A DNA stretch of 64,000 bases from Durusdinium trenchii (taxonomy: Eukaryota; Sar; Dinophyceae; Suessiales; Symbiodiniaceae): contig CAXAMN010021740.1 of assembly GCA_963970005.1 (NCBI GenBank), forward strand, positions 141,841-205,840. Direction: 5' to 3'. Both the position numbers and the translations under genes were made by a program. The notes beneath the pieces are model-generated. The model had not been told where the DNA came from. It did not search any database and saw nothing but the letters and a program-made list of their open reading frames with translations. Positions 47,458 through 60,900 of this stretch are shown here, piece after piece (position 1 is the first letter of the stretch; each line of letters opens with the position of its first letter).

Positions 47458-50400
47458 CTGGAACGGAAGCAAGCAGATCAAGCAGCGGGTGCTCTGGAAG
47501 AGGTGAAGCTGGGAGGGCGTTGGGACGTTCTGAAGAATCCAAGGCAGCTGGATTCCCAAAAGCAAAGAGTCCCAAAATCAAAGACCAGGGTGCCGCCGGG
47601 CTTCACGATTTTGGTCTTTTTGTATCTGTTTGTCGGGGGTACTCCCCGGCGGCCCCCCTGCTTTCTTTGCCAGGCCTTTTTAGAGGATGGTCGGCTTTCT
47701 GTTGGGCGGGATGGACACTTGTTCCAGGAATAACATCAGAACAAGAAGCACAATCAGGCCATATCATACCCACACGGTGGATCGCTAGTTCTCGGAGACA
47801 CGCGAAACACATCATCAATCAAACTCGGAGATCGCCAAACACATCGAACATCGCTACCGAATGGCCGCACAATGGTTGTGCCTGGTATCCCCACGTCCGC
47901 TGGCCAAGAGACTCCTTTCCTGTTCCGCTGGCTGATTGCCCAAGTGCCGGCCAACAACTACTGGCGGTACAAAGCGAAATGATGAAAAACAAAACAACAT
48001 ATATCGAACATCCCCACCCTGAAAAATTGAGCGACGGTACTGTATGACGATGCGCGGAGGTGATTGATCTGGAGATGACTGGAGGAGGAAGGAAAGCAGG
48101 GAGGAGCGCCTGACACTGACGCTTGGAACCAAAACAACGTGCTGTCAAGAGGCATCGTAGACGTAGCCATTGTCACCAGGCTTCATCTGGTTGGCCAGGA
48201 AACTGGAATTCATCCGGGCCTCATGCTGAAGTGGCTATGGATGTCCAAGCAACACACCGTCTGAAACCACTTCCCAAAGCAACTGGAAGTGTTCTAGTTC
48301 AAGACAGGACACCTGCACAATCCTGCACACCTGGTCCCTTAAGCATGTCGTGGAGGAAGATGAAGCTATGAGAAAACACGAACCCTAAATATGCAACGAA
48401 ACACCTAAATCGCCCAAACCATTGAACGTAGCAACCCCCTGCTTCTGAACAAGCAGAAACAATTTGGGTTTGTCATGGCTTATCTCTAAACGAGGGATCC
48501 AGGGATCCAGCAATGATGGACACTTTCACCACCTCCGCGCCTTGTGTCTGGCCAGCTCATCGTCGCTGAGCTTGTTCAGATTGGCCTCGTGATAGTCAAT
48601 CTCCTCGGACCCGGGGGACCTCGGGGCGGCCCGTGGGCGAGCGCGCTCGAGCTGGACGCACCACGCGAGGCGCCTCGCGGGGTGTGATTCAAAGAGGACT
48701 CTTACGGCGCGTCGTGGGCGCACGTGGGCGCCCTTTTGGGGGTGCGTGGGGTTGAAAAAGCGAGGGTGCCATTAGGATGCATGAGGTTGAATGATCTGTG
48801 TGAATTAAACACCTTTTGCCATGTCTTTGCCCTTCCAATGGAATGCGTTTGGGTAATCATGGTCAATTCAGTACCTCCCCTGAGCGCTCGTCTCCACTTT
48901 CTCCGCATGCCCTTCTCGGCCGAGCGCTAACCGGGTCCCATCCGACCGCACTGGTCCCAGACCGTTCAGAGCGCAAGACTGTTAAGACGGCGATGCCGAA
49001 AAATCCCAATCCACAGAGGGCTGAAAGAAGTCCCAGACCGCCTGCACCCTGGGCTTAGGCAGTTGGACTCCCTGGACGTCCCTGGACCTGCGTTGCATGG
49101 TCCTGTAGGACCCACAGGTCTGGGGTTGTGATATGTAGTAACACCTGCTTCCCACATCTCTTACATCTCTTGCATGCGCATTCTCGCCAATTATTGTTTT
49201 TTTCAGGCATCAGTGATGTTTTCTCCCTTTCTCCGAAAACCACTTGCCTCATGTTCGGTCGACCAGGCGATCACTTCCCAAATGGACCGCATACACGGGC
49301 CATGCGCAGCTTGAAAGCTCGTCTTCTCCAGTTCAACCGCCGGCACTACCGCCCATGAATCATCCAGCTGGGCCCAGCTGGGTCCGTGCGAGATCGTGCG
49401 AGCTCAGCTTGAGGGGCTCAGGGCCGCTGAGATCGTGGGGTTCCAGAGGCCGAAGATCCTGCAATCTGCGATGAAGCCGAACATCGATGAGGACATGGAA
49501 GAACTCACTGGTCAGCTGAGTCAGCCAGCTCTGCCAACCAACCTAGGGAAGTGTCGGTGTTTGGGGGAACTCGTGGGATGCGGATGATGTGAGATGGGTT
49601 TGGCTCGAACTGGTACAAGAAGAGGCTCCGCCTTTTTTTTGCCATAAACAAATAGAGGTTCATAAGCTCATTTTCCCTGATATCCTTTGACGAACACGTT
49701 GGACCCAACGAAGCCAAGAAACACTTGCCACACTGTGCCCTGTGCCCCACCTGGTAGATCACGTTGCCTCCAGCATCCTCGAAACCTGATGAACGCCCGC
49801 TCGACGGATCTGGGCGTCCTCGAGAATGAGGCGTTAAGCACAACACACCCTCTAAACGCACGCCAGGATACACCAGGAATCATTCACAAAAACTGTTTCA
49901 GGATCTTTCCATCAACAACTTCTTGAGATGGTAAATTCCATCAACACCCCCCTTTGTCCATCAACATCCAGCCCACCCCCAGGCATCCCAACTCCCACGT
50001 CCGCCGTAGGCGGCTAAACAGCCAGCCGCCCGCCCAAAGGTGCTGCCCTTGACGCCGCAGACGGGGCACTTGGGCGACTGCACAAACACGGCCAGGCTCG
50101 AGCTGTCCACCTCGACCCCGCGGCGGTGGGAGGAGAATCGCGGCTGGGGACAGAAGTGGGACGACCTGTGAAACGAAAAGGAACTACTGTAGTATAGCCC
50201 AGTATAGCACAGAGTGCTCTGCTTGGAATCTGACAGCAATGATTTGGGAATAACCTCTGAAAAGCAATCAAAGAAACCAGTATGGGAGCAGTGGGACACG
50301 TGAGCACCACGACAGGTGGCCATTTAGGGTTCAAAGTTCAAAGGCGCAGCGTCGTAAGGCACCTGCGAAAGCTATGAATAAGACACACAATGAATTATGA

Positions 50401-53400
50401 ACATGCTGTATTGCTTGTAATTGTAAGTCATAATACTTGATTAGTTTAGTTTCCTTTCCCCATAATACTACGTACAACAAAATGGTCTACCAAGCCAAGC
50501 CACTTGAATTGTTAGGGCGTTTGTTCGTCACTAAACATCATATATCATGGCGGCTGATTGCCATTGAGCAGCCCCGGCATATCCACCATCTGCGATCATG
50601 ATCTCAACCTGTTCGCCATGACACGTGGGACCCTAAACTTTTTGAGGACATGAACGGGTTTCTGACTCTAACAAGCATTTAGCCTCAAAAAGTCAAAAAA
50701 GAAAGAGCACTCCGCCAAAAAAGAGCGCGGAACAAGCGACCGCGCTCTTAAACCCTCATATGACACAAGACCTTCGAGGACCAAAGAACATCGTCTGCAG
50801 GCAAAGACCTGCAACCCTACCAGGCCCTACCAGGGGATTTTTCTGTGAAGAAACCCCGATTGTTCCACCATGTTCCACCAAGACGCTAACTCTCGGAGGC
50901 TCATGGTACCATCTGCTGTTGGCAGCGGCCGGCTGCAGCGGCCAAAGGTGCTTTGCCAGGGTGTCGCAGAGGTGAAGGGTGCAGCGAGGTCCTTGGGCCG
51001 AACCGAGGACCTAATGCGCCTAATGGAACTTGGGGGGAGAGATGGAACTTGTATTGGAGTGGAACGCTCCGAGTCGACTTCAATGAACAACCGCACGCCC
51101 AACAGAGCACGTCTTTCCGCACGCCCAACACCTGCCCCGACACCGTGAGCTTCTCTCAAATCGAGTCCCAAGAACGGTCAGTCACCCGCCCGCGTTTCCT
51201 CACGGCCCTTCTCCAAAAAGACCCAGCGTTGTTCCGCAGAACCAAACCCACCGATTCCATCGGATGGGTCCGCCGTCCGGTCAGACGGGCGACCCGCTGT
51301 CGACCAAACCGAGGCTCGAAGGAGTCGATCCCGTGCGTGCCGAAGCCTGGAGAAACCGTGTCGATTGGCCGTTGGGCGACCGAGCCGTTTGGATGTTTCA
51401 TCGTTCGCCCAAAAGACATAGCCTAGCCTAGCTGCTATTGGGCCGGATATATAATATATGCATGTATATATATCATGAGAACCGTTTTTTTCCATAAAAC
51501 CAAAAACAAGCTGTACTCTATCCTCATCCACTATGATGTCACAGTGTCGTTCACAACTTGAAAGCAAGGGTGCACCTCTTCCTTCGACAGACTCCCCTGT
51601 GCACTTTGTAGAACAGTTGGACTTCCAACTAATCCAAGAGTAGAACACAAAATGACCATGACCGTCCCAGAAAGAATGTCCCCTACAGTACAATATCGAC
51701 CAAGGGTAAACTTTTACACGCATAGCTGTCTGACTCCAGACTCCAATCAATGCATTAATGTCTGATAATCAGAAGAAAACCATTCTGCATCATTCTGCCC
51801 ATTGTAATCCCAATATATCCACTCATCACCCACCGGTAGGACTCTCCGCTTCATTCTCCGCTTCTCCGGTTGGTTCTCATCTTCTCTCGCCTGCCCAGGT
51901 GGCGAGAATCTCGCGCAGCTCCCTCACCGTGGCCGTCGCAGGCAGCAGTCGCTCGAAGTGACTGCAAGCGTCCTCCTGTCGCAACTCGACCCTTCGGCAC
52001 CGCGCGATTCGGCGGCGGGTGGGGACCCTGTGGTTTGGGGGGTCAAACGATAGGTGAAGCCTTGGTGTGCACTCAATTAATACTAGTACGAGCAGGTGTT
52101 TTGACACCTTCGCACCATCCAACAAATGTTTGGAAATACCTGCACCAAACGCACCTGCACTGCTCTTTGTAGCCTCCTGGGCTGCTAGCAAAACCTGCAA
52201 AAGGGCCTTTGTGGGGCCGTGATACTTTGGGCACACGGAAATCGCTATCAGCCATCAGCACTTGCGACTGGGCTGTTTAGGCTCGCTCCAGCTGCGCTCT
52301 CCTCCGGCTGCTCAAAGCCATCACCAAAGGTGACACGGATGGCCATGGGACGGCCGTGACTGAGGACAACGAGGGGTCCAATGATATCTCTCTATACCGT
52401 TTGAGCACCATCCACGACCTGGAACCATGTGAAGCGGATTATCTATATCTATAAGTACTTGAGGGTCCAATACTGGAAGACCAAACATGTTCCTTTTGAA
52501 CTCCTTGAGCCTAGGATTTGTCAATACTTCCTAAGGCCTTCTGGTCTTGCGTGATATGCTGGGCCTTCAGGTGACTCTGGATGACATCCATCAAGGCCAT
52601 GATCGTCTCATCATCTTGAGTCCACAAAGCCACAAATGCCCACAGATTTGGTAAAGCCACCATCCTGAAACTTTCAACAAAACATATAACATATCTGCAA
52701 CTACAAGGAAATTACCCAACAACAACAACAACAAAAGTTAAAGCAATCTGTTGCGTCAGTGATTGTGGTGCACTGGTGAAGCTATCTCTGAGATCCCGAG
52801 CAGGTCGGCGGAGCTGTCCATGGTCGAGTACTTTTGCCTGGAACTCTTGAGCTCTAATAATCTAATACTCTTGACTCTTAACGGTTTTAAGTTGTCCTTT
52901 GTGAATACAAGACCCAGTGACAAAAGTGACCTGACCAAAGTTTTACCTAGATTTGATAAGTCCCTCTGCAGATGTGGATCTCATTTCAAAACATCCAAAC
53001 AAAATGCTTGATCGTGCGATGTCAGGAGTCGCCAATTCATTGGCGACTCCTGATGAGCCAGCTACGATCGTCATGGTGCGACTTCACCCCATCTACCAGT
53101 AGAGTATATATATATATATACATATCCCAACTATAACTGTATCTGTATTTACCCGAAGCAGAACAGTCTATTAGTATAAAAGTGTCAAACCCCACCTCAA
53201 ATCCAAGTGTGATCAAGTATGTGTGTGTGTGTGTTAAAGTGTAAACCACACCCTCAACGAAGTGGACTTTAGAATCATATACCGCCTTTGAACCTGATTG
53301 CTTCGACGGTGTTGCTTGCTGCTGTATTTGTCAGATAAGCATTGCTCAACGATCTGTGCTTCGTGACAACCCTCTTTGCATCGTCTCTTGCTCTCTTGCG

Positions 53401-55690
53401 GAAAAGACATGTGTGCTAAAGCGATGATCTTGGACTTAAACACGTGCAAAGTTCAACTGAGAGAAATCAGAATCCCAAGATTCTGGCATAGCTTCTTGGA
53501 GCTTTTTGACCTCACAGTCACAGTGGTGTCTTCAGAGGTCTGAGGAACAAGCCTGGCAGTTCTGAACGTTTTCGCAGTGGACCCTTTGAGGCTTTGAGGC
53601 CCATGCGAGGGAAACGATTTGCTCGAAGGCCACTCCATTATCCTCGTGCGAAGATCGAAGGAGAGGGTGTGTATGTACATGTCAGGGCCAAGGGAGGAAA
53701 AGTATTTGGAAACTGGTCCCCCCTAGTCCATCCAGGAGAATCATAAACAAGTCATTCAGGGCAAAAAAACCCTGTCTGTGTACACCCAAAGACGTAGTCT
53801 CCAAACCCAAAACTGCGAAACAAACCGTTCGCCTTTCTGATGGAATGGTTCGCCTCCAAATCCTTCGGCTGACGGCCTCGTTGCTTTCCACCGAAGAGAC
53901 GAACCGGTCTTGCCATTGTTTGCAGAAGAGACTCACCCGTGGTTTCAGAGCTCTTCGTTGGCCTTGTTTCACTTCTTTCAGCTTTCCCATGCTGTCCCTG
54001 CTCACTTGTTTACCTGTTTAACATTTCATTTGTGTTCGATATACCTTTTGCAAGAACTAATGCCTTTCTGTGCATGTATATTCGATTTCACCCGTAGAAG
54101 CATGGTTTGGAAAGGCCCCTGAATCCCAATATTACTGAATCAGCTGCGTCAACCATGCTGATCCTAAAGTGGCTCCAACTCCAAATGGCGAGATCCTCAG
54201 CCAATGGGTCTTTCAAAATTCCTGAGCATGTTTGGGGACCCCCCTTCTTACTCATGATTTTGGATGTGTTTCTGAAGACCCCCCGAAGCATCAGGTTTCA
54301 TCTGCTTTCCCCTTTGGGACACCAAACAAATTCTACTTTTAAAAGACTCCCCAACTAGCACTCGCACTCTGCCAACTATTTGTAGTGACCTCAACATCAC
54401 TCAGCATGGCAAAGCCCAAAAATGCCAAGGCGATCTATAGCTATCTTAATTGAAGAGACTTGCACCGTGGGACGTCACACACTTCCCGACCATGGCGGCG
54501 ATGGCTCCTCGGTGAGCAAAGGCCGATTCACCTGCCGTAGCCTCAGTGAACATTTGGGAAGATGGTAGTCATGTGGCTGGTAGTCATGTGACAGCCATCC
54601 CTCATCATGGTATTTAGATGTAGTTGGGGTGGAAAGAGCTGCTTGTAATGACTGACAGCTGCTTGTGCTTGCCAAAGTCTGGGACCATAGTCTTTACCAG
54701 GACCCCCCCCTAGAACCTAGAACTGTGAAAAGTATTGGGCTGAAGAGATGCTGTCTGCAACGGTTGATGAAACACACACACACAAATACACAAGCAAGCA
54801 AGCAAGCAAGGCAGGCAAGCAAGCAAACAAACATCTGAGGAATGGAGGTCGAACAAATCAAATCGGTTCAAATCATCGAGACCCATGTTGGTCCGACGTT
54901 CCACATTGAAGAGACTTTCAAAGGGACGGCCCTCCACGTGGAAAAGGCCAGGCCAAACGAGGTCCGATCATGAAAGGAGGGTACTTACCAGACACATAGC
55001 AGGCCCGAGTAGCTGGCGTTGCGGCGTTAAGCCGTTGAGACTGGCTCCGAAATTGAAAAAGCAACCAGCAGTCAGTCTAATGAAATGAGTTCTTGAGGGA
55101 AGAACTCCCATGTCAAGAACATCTGAGTTCTTTGATCCTCCCAACTGGTCGACCTTCCCTTCCGTCTCTCATCCCCTGAGGCTTCCAGCTTCTCAGCTAT
55201 CCTCGCAGGGTCTGTGCTGGCTCGCAGCCGTTTCATCGCAACCTGCGCGCTTCGCAACGACGATCCCCTCGACGATCCCGTCGCCGCGATGAGACGGTCG
55301 GTGCCTTGCGGTGGAACAGCTTGCCAGTGCTGACCTGACCGGCCAGAGTCAGAAGGATGTAAGAAGGATGTGGATGAGAAGGATGTGACAGGATGTGGAT
55401 GATCTTCTAGTATCGACGCTGGGTTACTTTTCTCGCAGCCTGTCATAGTGTCAGAGGTCTCTGCGTTCTGTCACCTAGGAGTGGATCATGAAACCTCGTC
55501 TCGTCATAGAGCTCGAACTCCGATGACATGCTCTGCCGTAAAAACGTCTGAATGTTTACCACGATGTTCTTGCAATTCGGCCCTCGAGTTTGCGGCGCCC
55601 GCCTCAAGGTATTCGAGGATGATGGCTGGCGGATCATAATTGAGGCCAAACCGCCTGGGGCACACCTTTCGGCAGGTGTCTTTCGGCATT
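47314..55690 (-). CDS. CEP19: CEP19 homologue (centrosomal protein of 19 kDa family)
   Basis: CEP19 works at centrioles and basal bodies in early ciliogenesis. The first conserved exon, about 55690-55575, encodes RRFGLNYDPPAIILEYLEAG, the family's N-terminal hallmark (GLRxxPPAIILxYE). At about 55310-55170 TGKLFHRK and MKRLRASTDPARIAEKL resemble the following segment. The exon ending at 48533 encodes EEIDYHEANLNKLSDDELAR, matching the conserved DLNKLxDxELxxxK block. It joins in phase to 47625-47580 (YKKTKIVKPGGTLVF), equivalent to the family's PNFVYD segment, probably through a GA donor at 47579. The last exon, 47457-47314, encodes VRADFDAEQSCGWDSDED, equivalent to the QSCGWD terminus, then an acidic 30-residue extension and TGA. 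The middle of the protein is not resolved; candidates at 52.0, 51.0 and 50.1 kb could supply it. The span exceeds 8 kb for about 200 residues. Confidence 0.8.
49961..50167 (-). CDS. Cys-containing exon inside the CEP19 span
   Basis: After a TTTCACAG acceptor the frame reads SSHFCPQPRFSSHRRGVEV, then LAVFVQSPKCPVCGVKG. It looks coding, with a CPVC knuckle, but does not match a part of CEP19 that I know. It may be a lineage-specific insertion in that protein, an exon of another minus-strand gene, or a nested gene. The 3' boundary is uncertain. Confidence 0.35.
   Translation of the reverse strand, partial: RSSHFCPQPRFSSHRRGVEVDSSSLAVFVQSPKCPVCGVKGSTFGRAAGCLAAYGGRGSWDAWGWAGC
51877..52060 (-). 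CDS. Possible internal exon (helical segment) of the CEP19 gene
   Basis: The minus-strand frame includes SHFERLLPATATVRELREIL followed by ATWAGERR. The TVRELREILATW part could be the counterpart of the conserved helix preceding the DLNKL block in CEP19. Boundaries are undefined and a competing candidate lies at about 50890-51000 (MSLRELASW). Confidence 0.3.
53022..53053. repeat. Perfect 15-bp-arm hairpin
   Basis: Arms tcaggagtcgccaat and attggcgactcctga are separated by two bases (TC). No poly-T follows, and it lies in a presumed intron. Confidence 0.9.
53219..53235. repeat. GT microsatellite
   Basis: About eight GT dinucleotides; a TA tract lies 100 bases upstream at 53103-53123. Confidence 0.85.
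54771..54833. repeat. Compound (CA)n and (AAGC)n microsatellite
   Basis: A short CA run is followed by about ten AAGC/GGCA tetranucleotides. Confidence 0.85.
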
Positions 55691-56499
55691 CATATGATGT
55701 TTGGCTTAGCAACGACTGTCAACAAGTGCAGTAAGTGTTGAAGTCCTGATGCTCACCGACTCACCGGTGGCCATATTTCACTTTAGCGTCAAAAACTATG
55801 GAAGATACGGAGAACAAAACTGTCAACATTGTGGACCGTGGACGTCATGTGGAGATGTTTGTGGACACAGGTGGACAAGGGACGTAGGAATATACACATT
55901 CCATCATCTTCGGTTCCTCCTTCTCCTCCTGTTCCTCACAGGGCCAAATATGCCACGATATCACTGTTTTCGTCATGTCCCTTCTTTCGTCATGTCCCTT
56001 CCGTTGACACGCCTCCCCCCGGCCCCAGCTCTGGCACTGACATGGCACTTGATCTGCACAGCTTCAGATCCGATACACACATCATGTTTAACCAATCCAG
56101 CACGCCCTGTCAACCTGCCAAGAAGGTCGGGTTGTGATCAAAAACTTGCAAACTAGCGGTGGACTGTGACTACTACAATTTACAACAAACTTAATGATGC
56201 ACCGTGGGCAAGTGAGTTCTGAGAGTCTCACCCAGATATCCCCCCCAACTCCTTTAGAGTAACCGGCAAGGCAGTCTTTTCAGGCAGCGAAGCGTAGCGT
56301 AGCTGTCCAGCCCCTTGCAACACGCTGCTCAGGCGACAAAAAAGATCGCCCGTTCACATGCCTCACTACCTCAATGGACAGCACCCAAGTTCTCCAAGGA
56401 CTGGCGCGGAAATTGTTTGAGGGAAAACGGGAAGGGTGTTTTGATGAGGAACGGGAAGAACCACCGCTCCAATGTGGGATTGTGTGTGTCAAATGTGAA

Positions 56500-57420
56500 C
56501 ATCACCATCACCATTTGTGGTTATATATATAATATTTTATACAGACATCTAAGAATCTGGGTTTCCAACGGCCTAGTCCACCGGAGTTGAGACGGATCAC
56601 TGCCAAAGGTTTTTCGTTCGTTCTCAATTTCATTTGCTGCCCTCCTTGGCATGCGTAGTCTTTGTCAAAGCGCAGTACTGACAAATGACGATGATGCAGC
56701 TTCCTGCTCGAGCTTTTCAGCTCTCGCTTCTTGCTCCTCAACCTCATCTTTCGCATCGCAGTATCATACCAGCTATACATCTTCCCGATAGTAAAGCTTG
56801 TCCTCCTCTGCATGTTCCACCTCTTCTTCACGCTCTCAGATATGGCTAGTCGCGGGCAAAGCTGATCCTCTATTGACGTTATCCTTGAAGTCTTGATCAC
56901 GCTCTTTCTCGGTTTCTCCATACTACTCTATACTTCTGTCTGGTCCGACGGCTTCGCGGATGGCTTCTCAATGATTTGATGTGGCCAAGCGTCTCATAGT
57001 TGACATTCTCGCGTTGCCGTTGTCTCATTGGATCATCGGTGGGTGCCTCTATATTGCCGACCAGGGGCGCGGCAACCCCTTCCCCTGAGACGATTGAGCC
57101 GGTTGGCAGTCATAACAGTGGCGTCATTTGAGCTAGCAGCACCGCCGGTCATTCCTGACTCCGGAGTTGACTGTGAGCTCCTCCTGGTGCTGCAAAGGAA
57201 AAGGGCTCGCTTGCATTCCCAGAGCTTGACATTGCAGGTCGATGTGGATGTGGTGTCCACGTAGCTCGTAATTAGCGAGAATGCTACGGCTGATAACCTG
57301 AGAGTGGGTGTTAGTCAAAATATCCAACAATGATTGTAATGACCACCTCAAAGTTCCATGTAGCAGTCTGCGTGCTTGTTTTCCCGCTAGCATGGGCTTG
57401 AGCCGAAAGTCGTTTGGCAG
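56500..57420 (-). pseudogene. Decayed coding relic with acidic coiled-coil character
   Basis: On the minus strand, protein-like pieces appear in changing frames: a segment with GEGVAAPLVGNIEAPTDDP near 57110-57050; EEEVEHAEEDKLYYREDV near 56830-56780; and DEVEEQEARAEKLEQEAASS near 56740-56680. In-frame stops separate them and no splice sites account for the shifts. This looks like a processed or otherwise degenerate copy of a coiled-coil protein gene. A weak match to the spliced leader lies just upstream (57417-57397). The parent gene is unknown. Confidence 0.35.
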
Positions 57421-57962
57421 TCGTAGTATACACAGCTGATCACAACTGTACATATGTACATGTGTGCTATTGCTGCACTTATGTTGACACTTCTTGCGCA
57501 CACTTCGACACTGGTGCGGTGAGACCACTGCCTGTTCCTTGTCCGACTGAGTTCCGAACGGCATATTGGCGACCTTGCTCATCTCCTTGGTTCACAGCTC
57601 TCACCCACGCGTTTTCCAAATCCCAACAGCCGCTGCTCCTCACAAACATGAGAGAACCCAACGTGGCAAAACAGGTTTGCAGTTCCAACGCCCTCAGAAA
57701 CACTTGTTTCGGGGTAAAGAGCTGTGGCCCATCTTAGATCTTACGAGTACTTCTCTCCAAGCGCGTCCCCACATCTCCCAAAGATCAACTGGTTCACGTC
57801 ACATGGAGCTATCAAAAAGCTCAAACTTGACTAGCCACTGGTTTCCAACTAATAGCAGTAACTGGATCAGCCAAACAAGATCCAACATACGAGTAGAATG
57901 ACAGGTATTGAAAATTTAACTACATCTCTATATATCATACGCTGTTGCCATCTCTTTGCCTT

Positions 57963-60900
57963 TCATGACTCACCATTGCTCACCAGCAAAATCAACCTCG
58001 ACCGCCACGGCGAGAGAGTTGGTGCGTCCCAGTGGCGCTGATCCAACTGGAAGGTCCCATACTTGGCGTGAGCCTCCTGGGCAAGGCGAAGGTCTGAAGA
58101 AACGTAAGAATCGAACGAGTGAGGTTTGCGGTTTTCGAACAGTGCCTTAATGTGTGGCTTGCCGAGATCATTGAGTTTGTGCCATCTACTCCGAACTTGG
58201 TGTATATCAAAGGGACAGGTTCAGCAGTTTAAAGGAGACTTCCATGGAAGATCTGGGGTGAGATAAAACAAGTCTGGGCATCACCTCCCTTGCCGAGATG
58301 CTGAGACAGATCGGATGAAAAAGAGTCTCTATCTTCAATTCCCACCATCTTCAAATTCTCCAAATTTCTGAGTCAAGTCCCATCAGGTGTAAGTTTGTTT
58401 CAATAACCACTGATGGATTTTGGAGTCCTCATACAAAACATGAGGGCTCACCACAAGCATTTACATCACCGTAGCATCTCTTCGTGCATGCGAGGCGCCA
58501 TTCCTTGGATGCATCAACGCTTGCTGCGTGATGCATGGAGGAAGACTGGAAAACGGGTGGTTCGACTCTGGGGTCTAACCAAGGCATCCAGTAACTAGCT
58601 GTTTGGGCAAAGAACTGTCAAACACCATTCACACCGTGGCATGTTACGCCCTACTGGCTTGTGCAGGATGGCGCCTCATTTGCGCACACATAATTCCCCT
58701 CAAATCCGCACACAGACTTTTGTTATATATTTAATTCAAATGCGCACACATGATTCGCCTCATCTGCGCACACATCGATTACATTCCTCTTTAAACAGCC
58801 CATGTTACCCCAAACTCAAATGCGCACANNNNNNNNNNNNNNNNNNNNNNNNNNNNNNNNNNNNNNNNNNNNNNNNNNNNNNNNNNNNNNNNNNNNNNNN
58901 NNNNNNNNNNNNNNNNNNNNNNNNNNNNNNNNNNNNNNNNNNNNNNNNNNNNNNNNNNNNNNNNNNNNNNNNNNNNNNNNNNNNNNNNNNNNNNNNNNNN
59001 NNNNNNNNNNNNNNNNNNNNNNNNNNNNNNNNNNNNNNNNNNNNNNNNNNNNNNNNNNNNNNNNNNNNNNNNNNNNNNNNNNNNNNNNNNNNNNNNNNNN
59101 NNNNNNNNNNNNNNNNNNNNNNNNNNNNNNNNNNNNNNNNNNNNNNNNNNNNNNNNNNNNNNNNNNNNNNNNNNNNNNNNNNNNNNNNNNNNNNNNNNNN
59201 NNNNNNNNNNNNNNNNNNNNNNNNNNNNTTTGCTCATTGCTTCCACAGGTTCACGTCACACAGACGCTCTGCGTTCTTCATTCTTTCATGTCAACTAAAG
59301 ATTTCACATCGTTTTGTCAGCTAAAGTTGCATGCGCGCATGTCGTGACAGCTCCCAACAAGACTACAAACAGCGAAGCACCAGCCCGCCAGTCTTTTCCC
59401 TTGCTTGCTCTTCGTCTTCAGTCCGGGCGTGCGACCCGGGATCCTCAATACTCATTCATTCATTCATTCATTCATTCATTCATGCATGCATGCATGCATT
59501 CATTCATTTTTTCAGCTGTGTAAGCCGCGTGTACAGCCGAGGAAGCCGCGTTCACATCCGAGTTTCGCGTGCAGAAACGAGATCAATTCTCCGCGTGTAC
59601 ATTCGAGGGAAATTCCGCGTGTACAGACGAGGCCCCTTGTGCACCCGGTCGCAGAAAAAGCCACGAGAAGATTCCATCCAAATCACCCAGATTGGCTGAT
59701 TGGCAAATCACTGTTCAACATCTCAAGAGGCTTCGTCTCAAACACATGCCCCAGGAGGAAATGTGACGCTATGAGAAATCTGTTGGTTGCCAGGATTTCC
59801 ACTTTGAGTTGAGATCCATGTGTTTTTTCAACTAACGGTCTAAATTACTGTAGCTGTTCCCGCACCAACCACCGATTAGCAAGCAAATAGCCCAATCGTC
59901 AAGATGTTGTTTTCGAGCTCCTCACACCCATCGCCGCTGACCACTAAAACGAAACAGTGGGTGGTATTGACCGTATGTGTCACATCATCTAACCAAGGCA
60001 AGCAAAGCCAGGCCAAAAGCTAAGCCAAACCAGCAAGCAAGCAATATCCCACCAACATCTAACCGACCTATCACCATATATCACTCCCCAAGAAAAAGGA
60101 CAACCACATATCTCACCTTTCCGTTGATCCAAGTCACCATGTTGGATGATGTCCTCCCGTTGTGCGATGCCCACCGTCTCCTCGATGAAGTCCCCCTTCT
60201 GCACCAAGGAGCCTCGCTGTTTCGCGCGCACCGCGGGTTCCACGGCTCGGATCACCAGCACCCATGAACCAAACTGAATGGAGCACCAATGATTGAAGAA
60301 CCCAAACACCGGAACACGGTGCCTGGTCAAGGCGATCCCCGGTCCACCGACACGACGAAGAACCGCGCCTGGTCCAAGAAGAATGTCTCGATAATACGCC
60401 GTCCTGCAGATGTGAGGCTTGTCGTAGAAAAAGATCAAGGGCCTTGGGACGAAAAAAGACTGGCTGAACACGAAAGTCCACGGAGAAATGAACAGACCTG
60501 CATTTCCAAGTAGTTACAGTACATATAATTACATGGGAATAGTAGGGCCCCGTAGGGCCAAAAGCCCAAAGCAGTGGTGTCTTAGGCTCACTAAAACTAG
60601 CTTCTTGATTCACACAGCAGTTTGGTGAGAGGGTAGTCGTTCGTATGCATGCATATCTCCGGTCGAGCTATGTCGAGCTGCAACAGTGGAATTCCGTACT
60701 CCACACTGCGCGAGATGCTGACGCCAAACTTTGATCGAACCATGTGCTCATAGTTCATAGTAGAGACACCTGGGGAGTGTGCCGGTATCGGTGAATCACC
60801 TGTGACAGTCCGTGCGAACTGTGTACTGCAGATTACTGCAGTATGCAGATTCGAGAAGTGACTCAGTCACCGGTTGTTCCAGATTATTCAACAAACGCAG

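Noticed and set aside
49244-49587. Plus-strand ORFs with a leucine-rich EIVGFQRPKIL stretch.
   Set aside because: No splice or family support, and it is the only plus-strand candidate within the minus-strand array.
58641-59347. ORFs of 150-227 codons on both strands across the gap.
   Set aside because: Most of their length is N, which cannot contain stops.
59524-59636. CRISPR-like array.
   Set aside because: The 21-bp units are directly adjacent without unique spacers, and the genome is eukaryotic.
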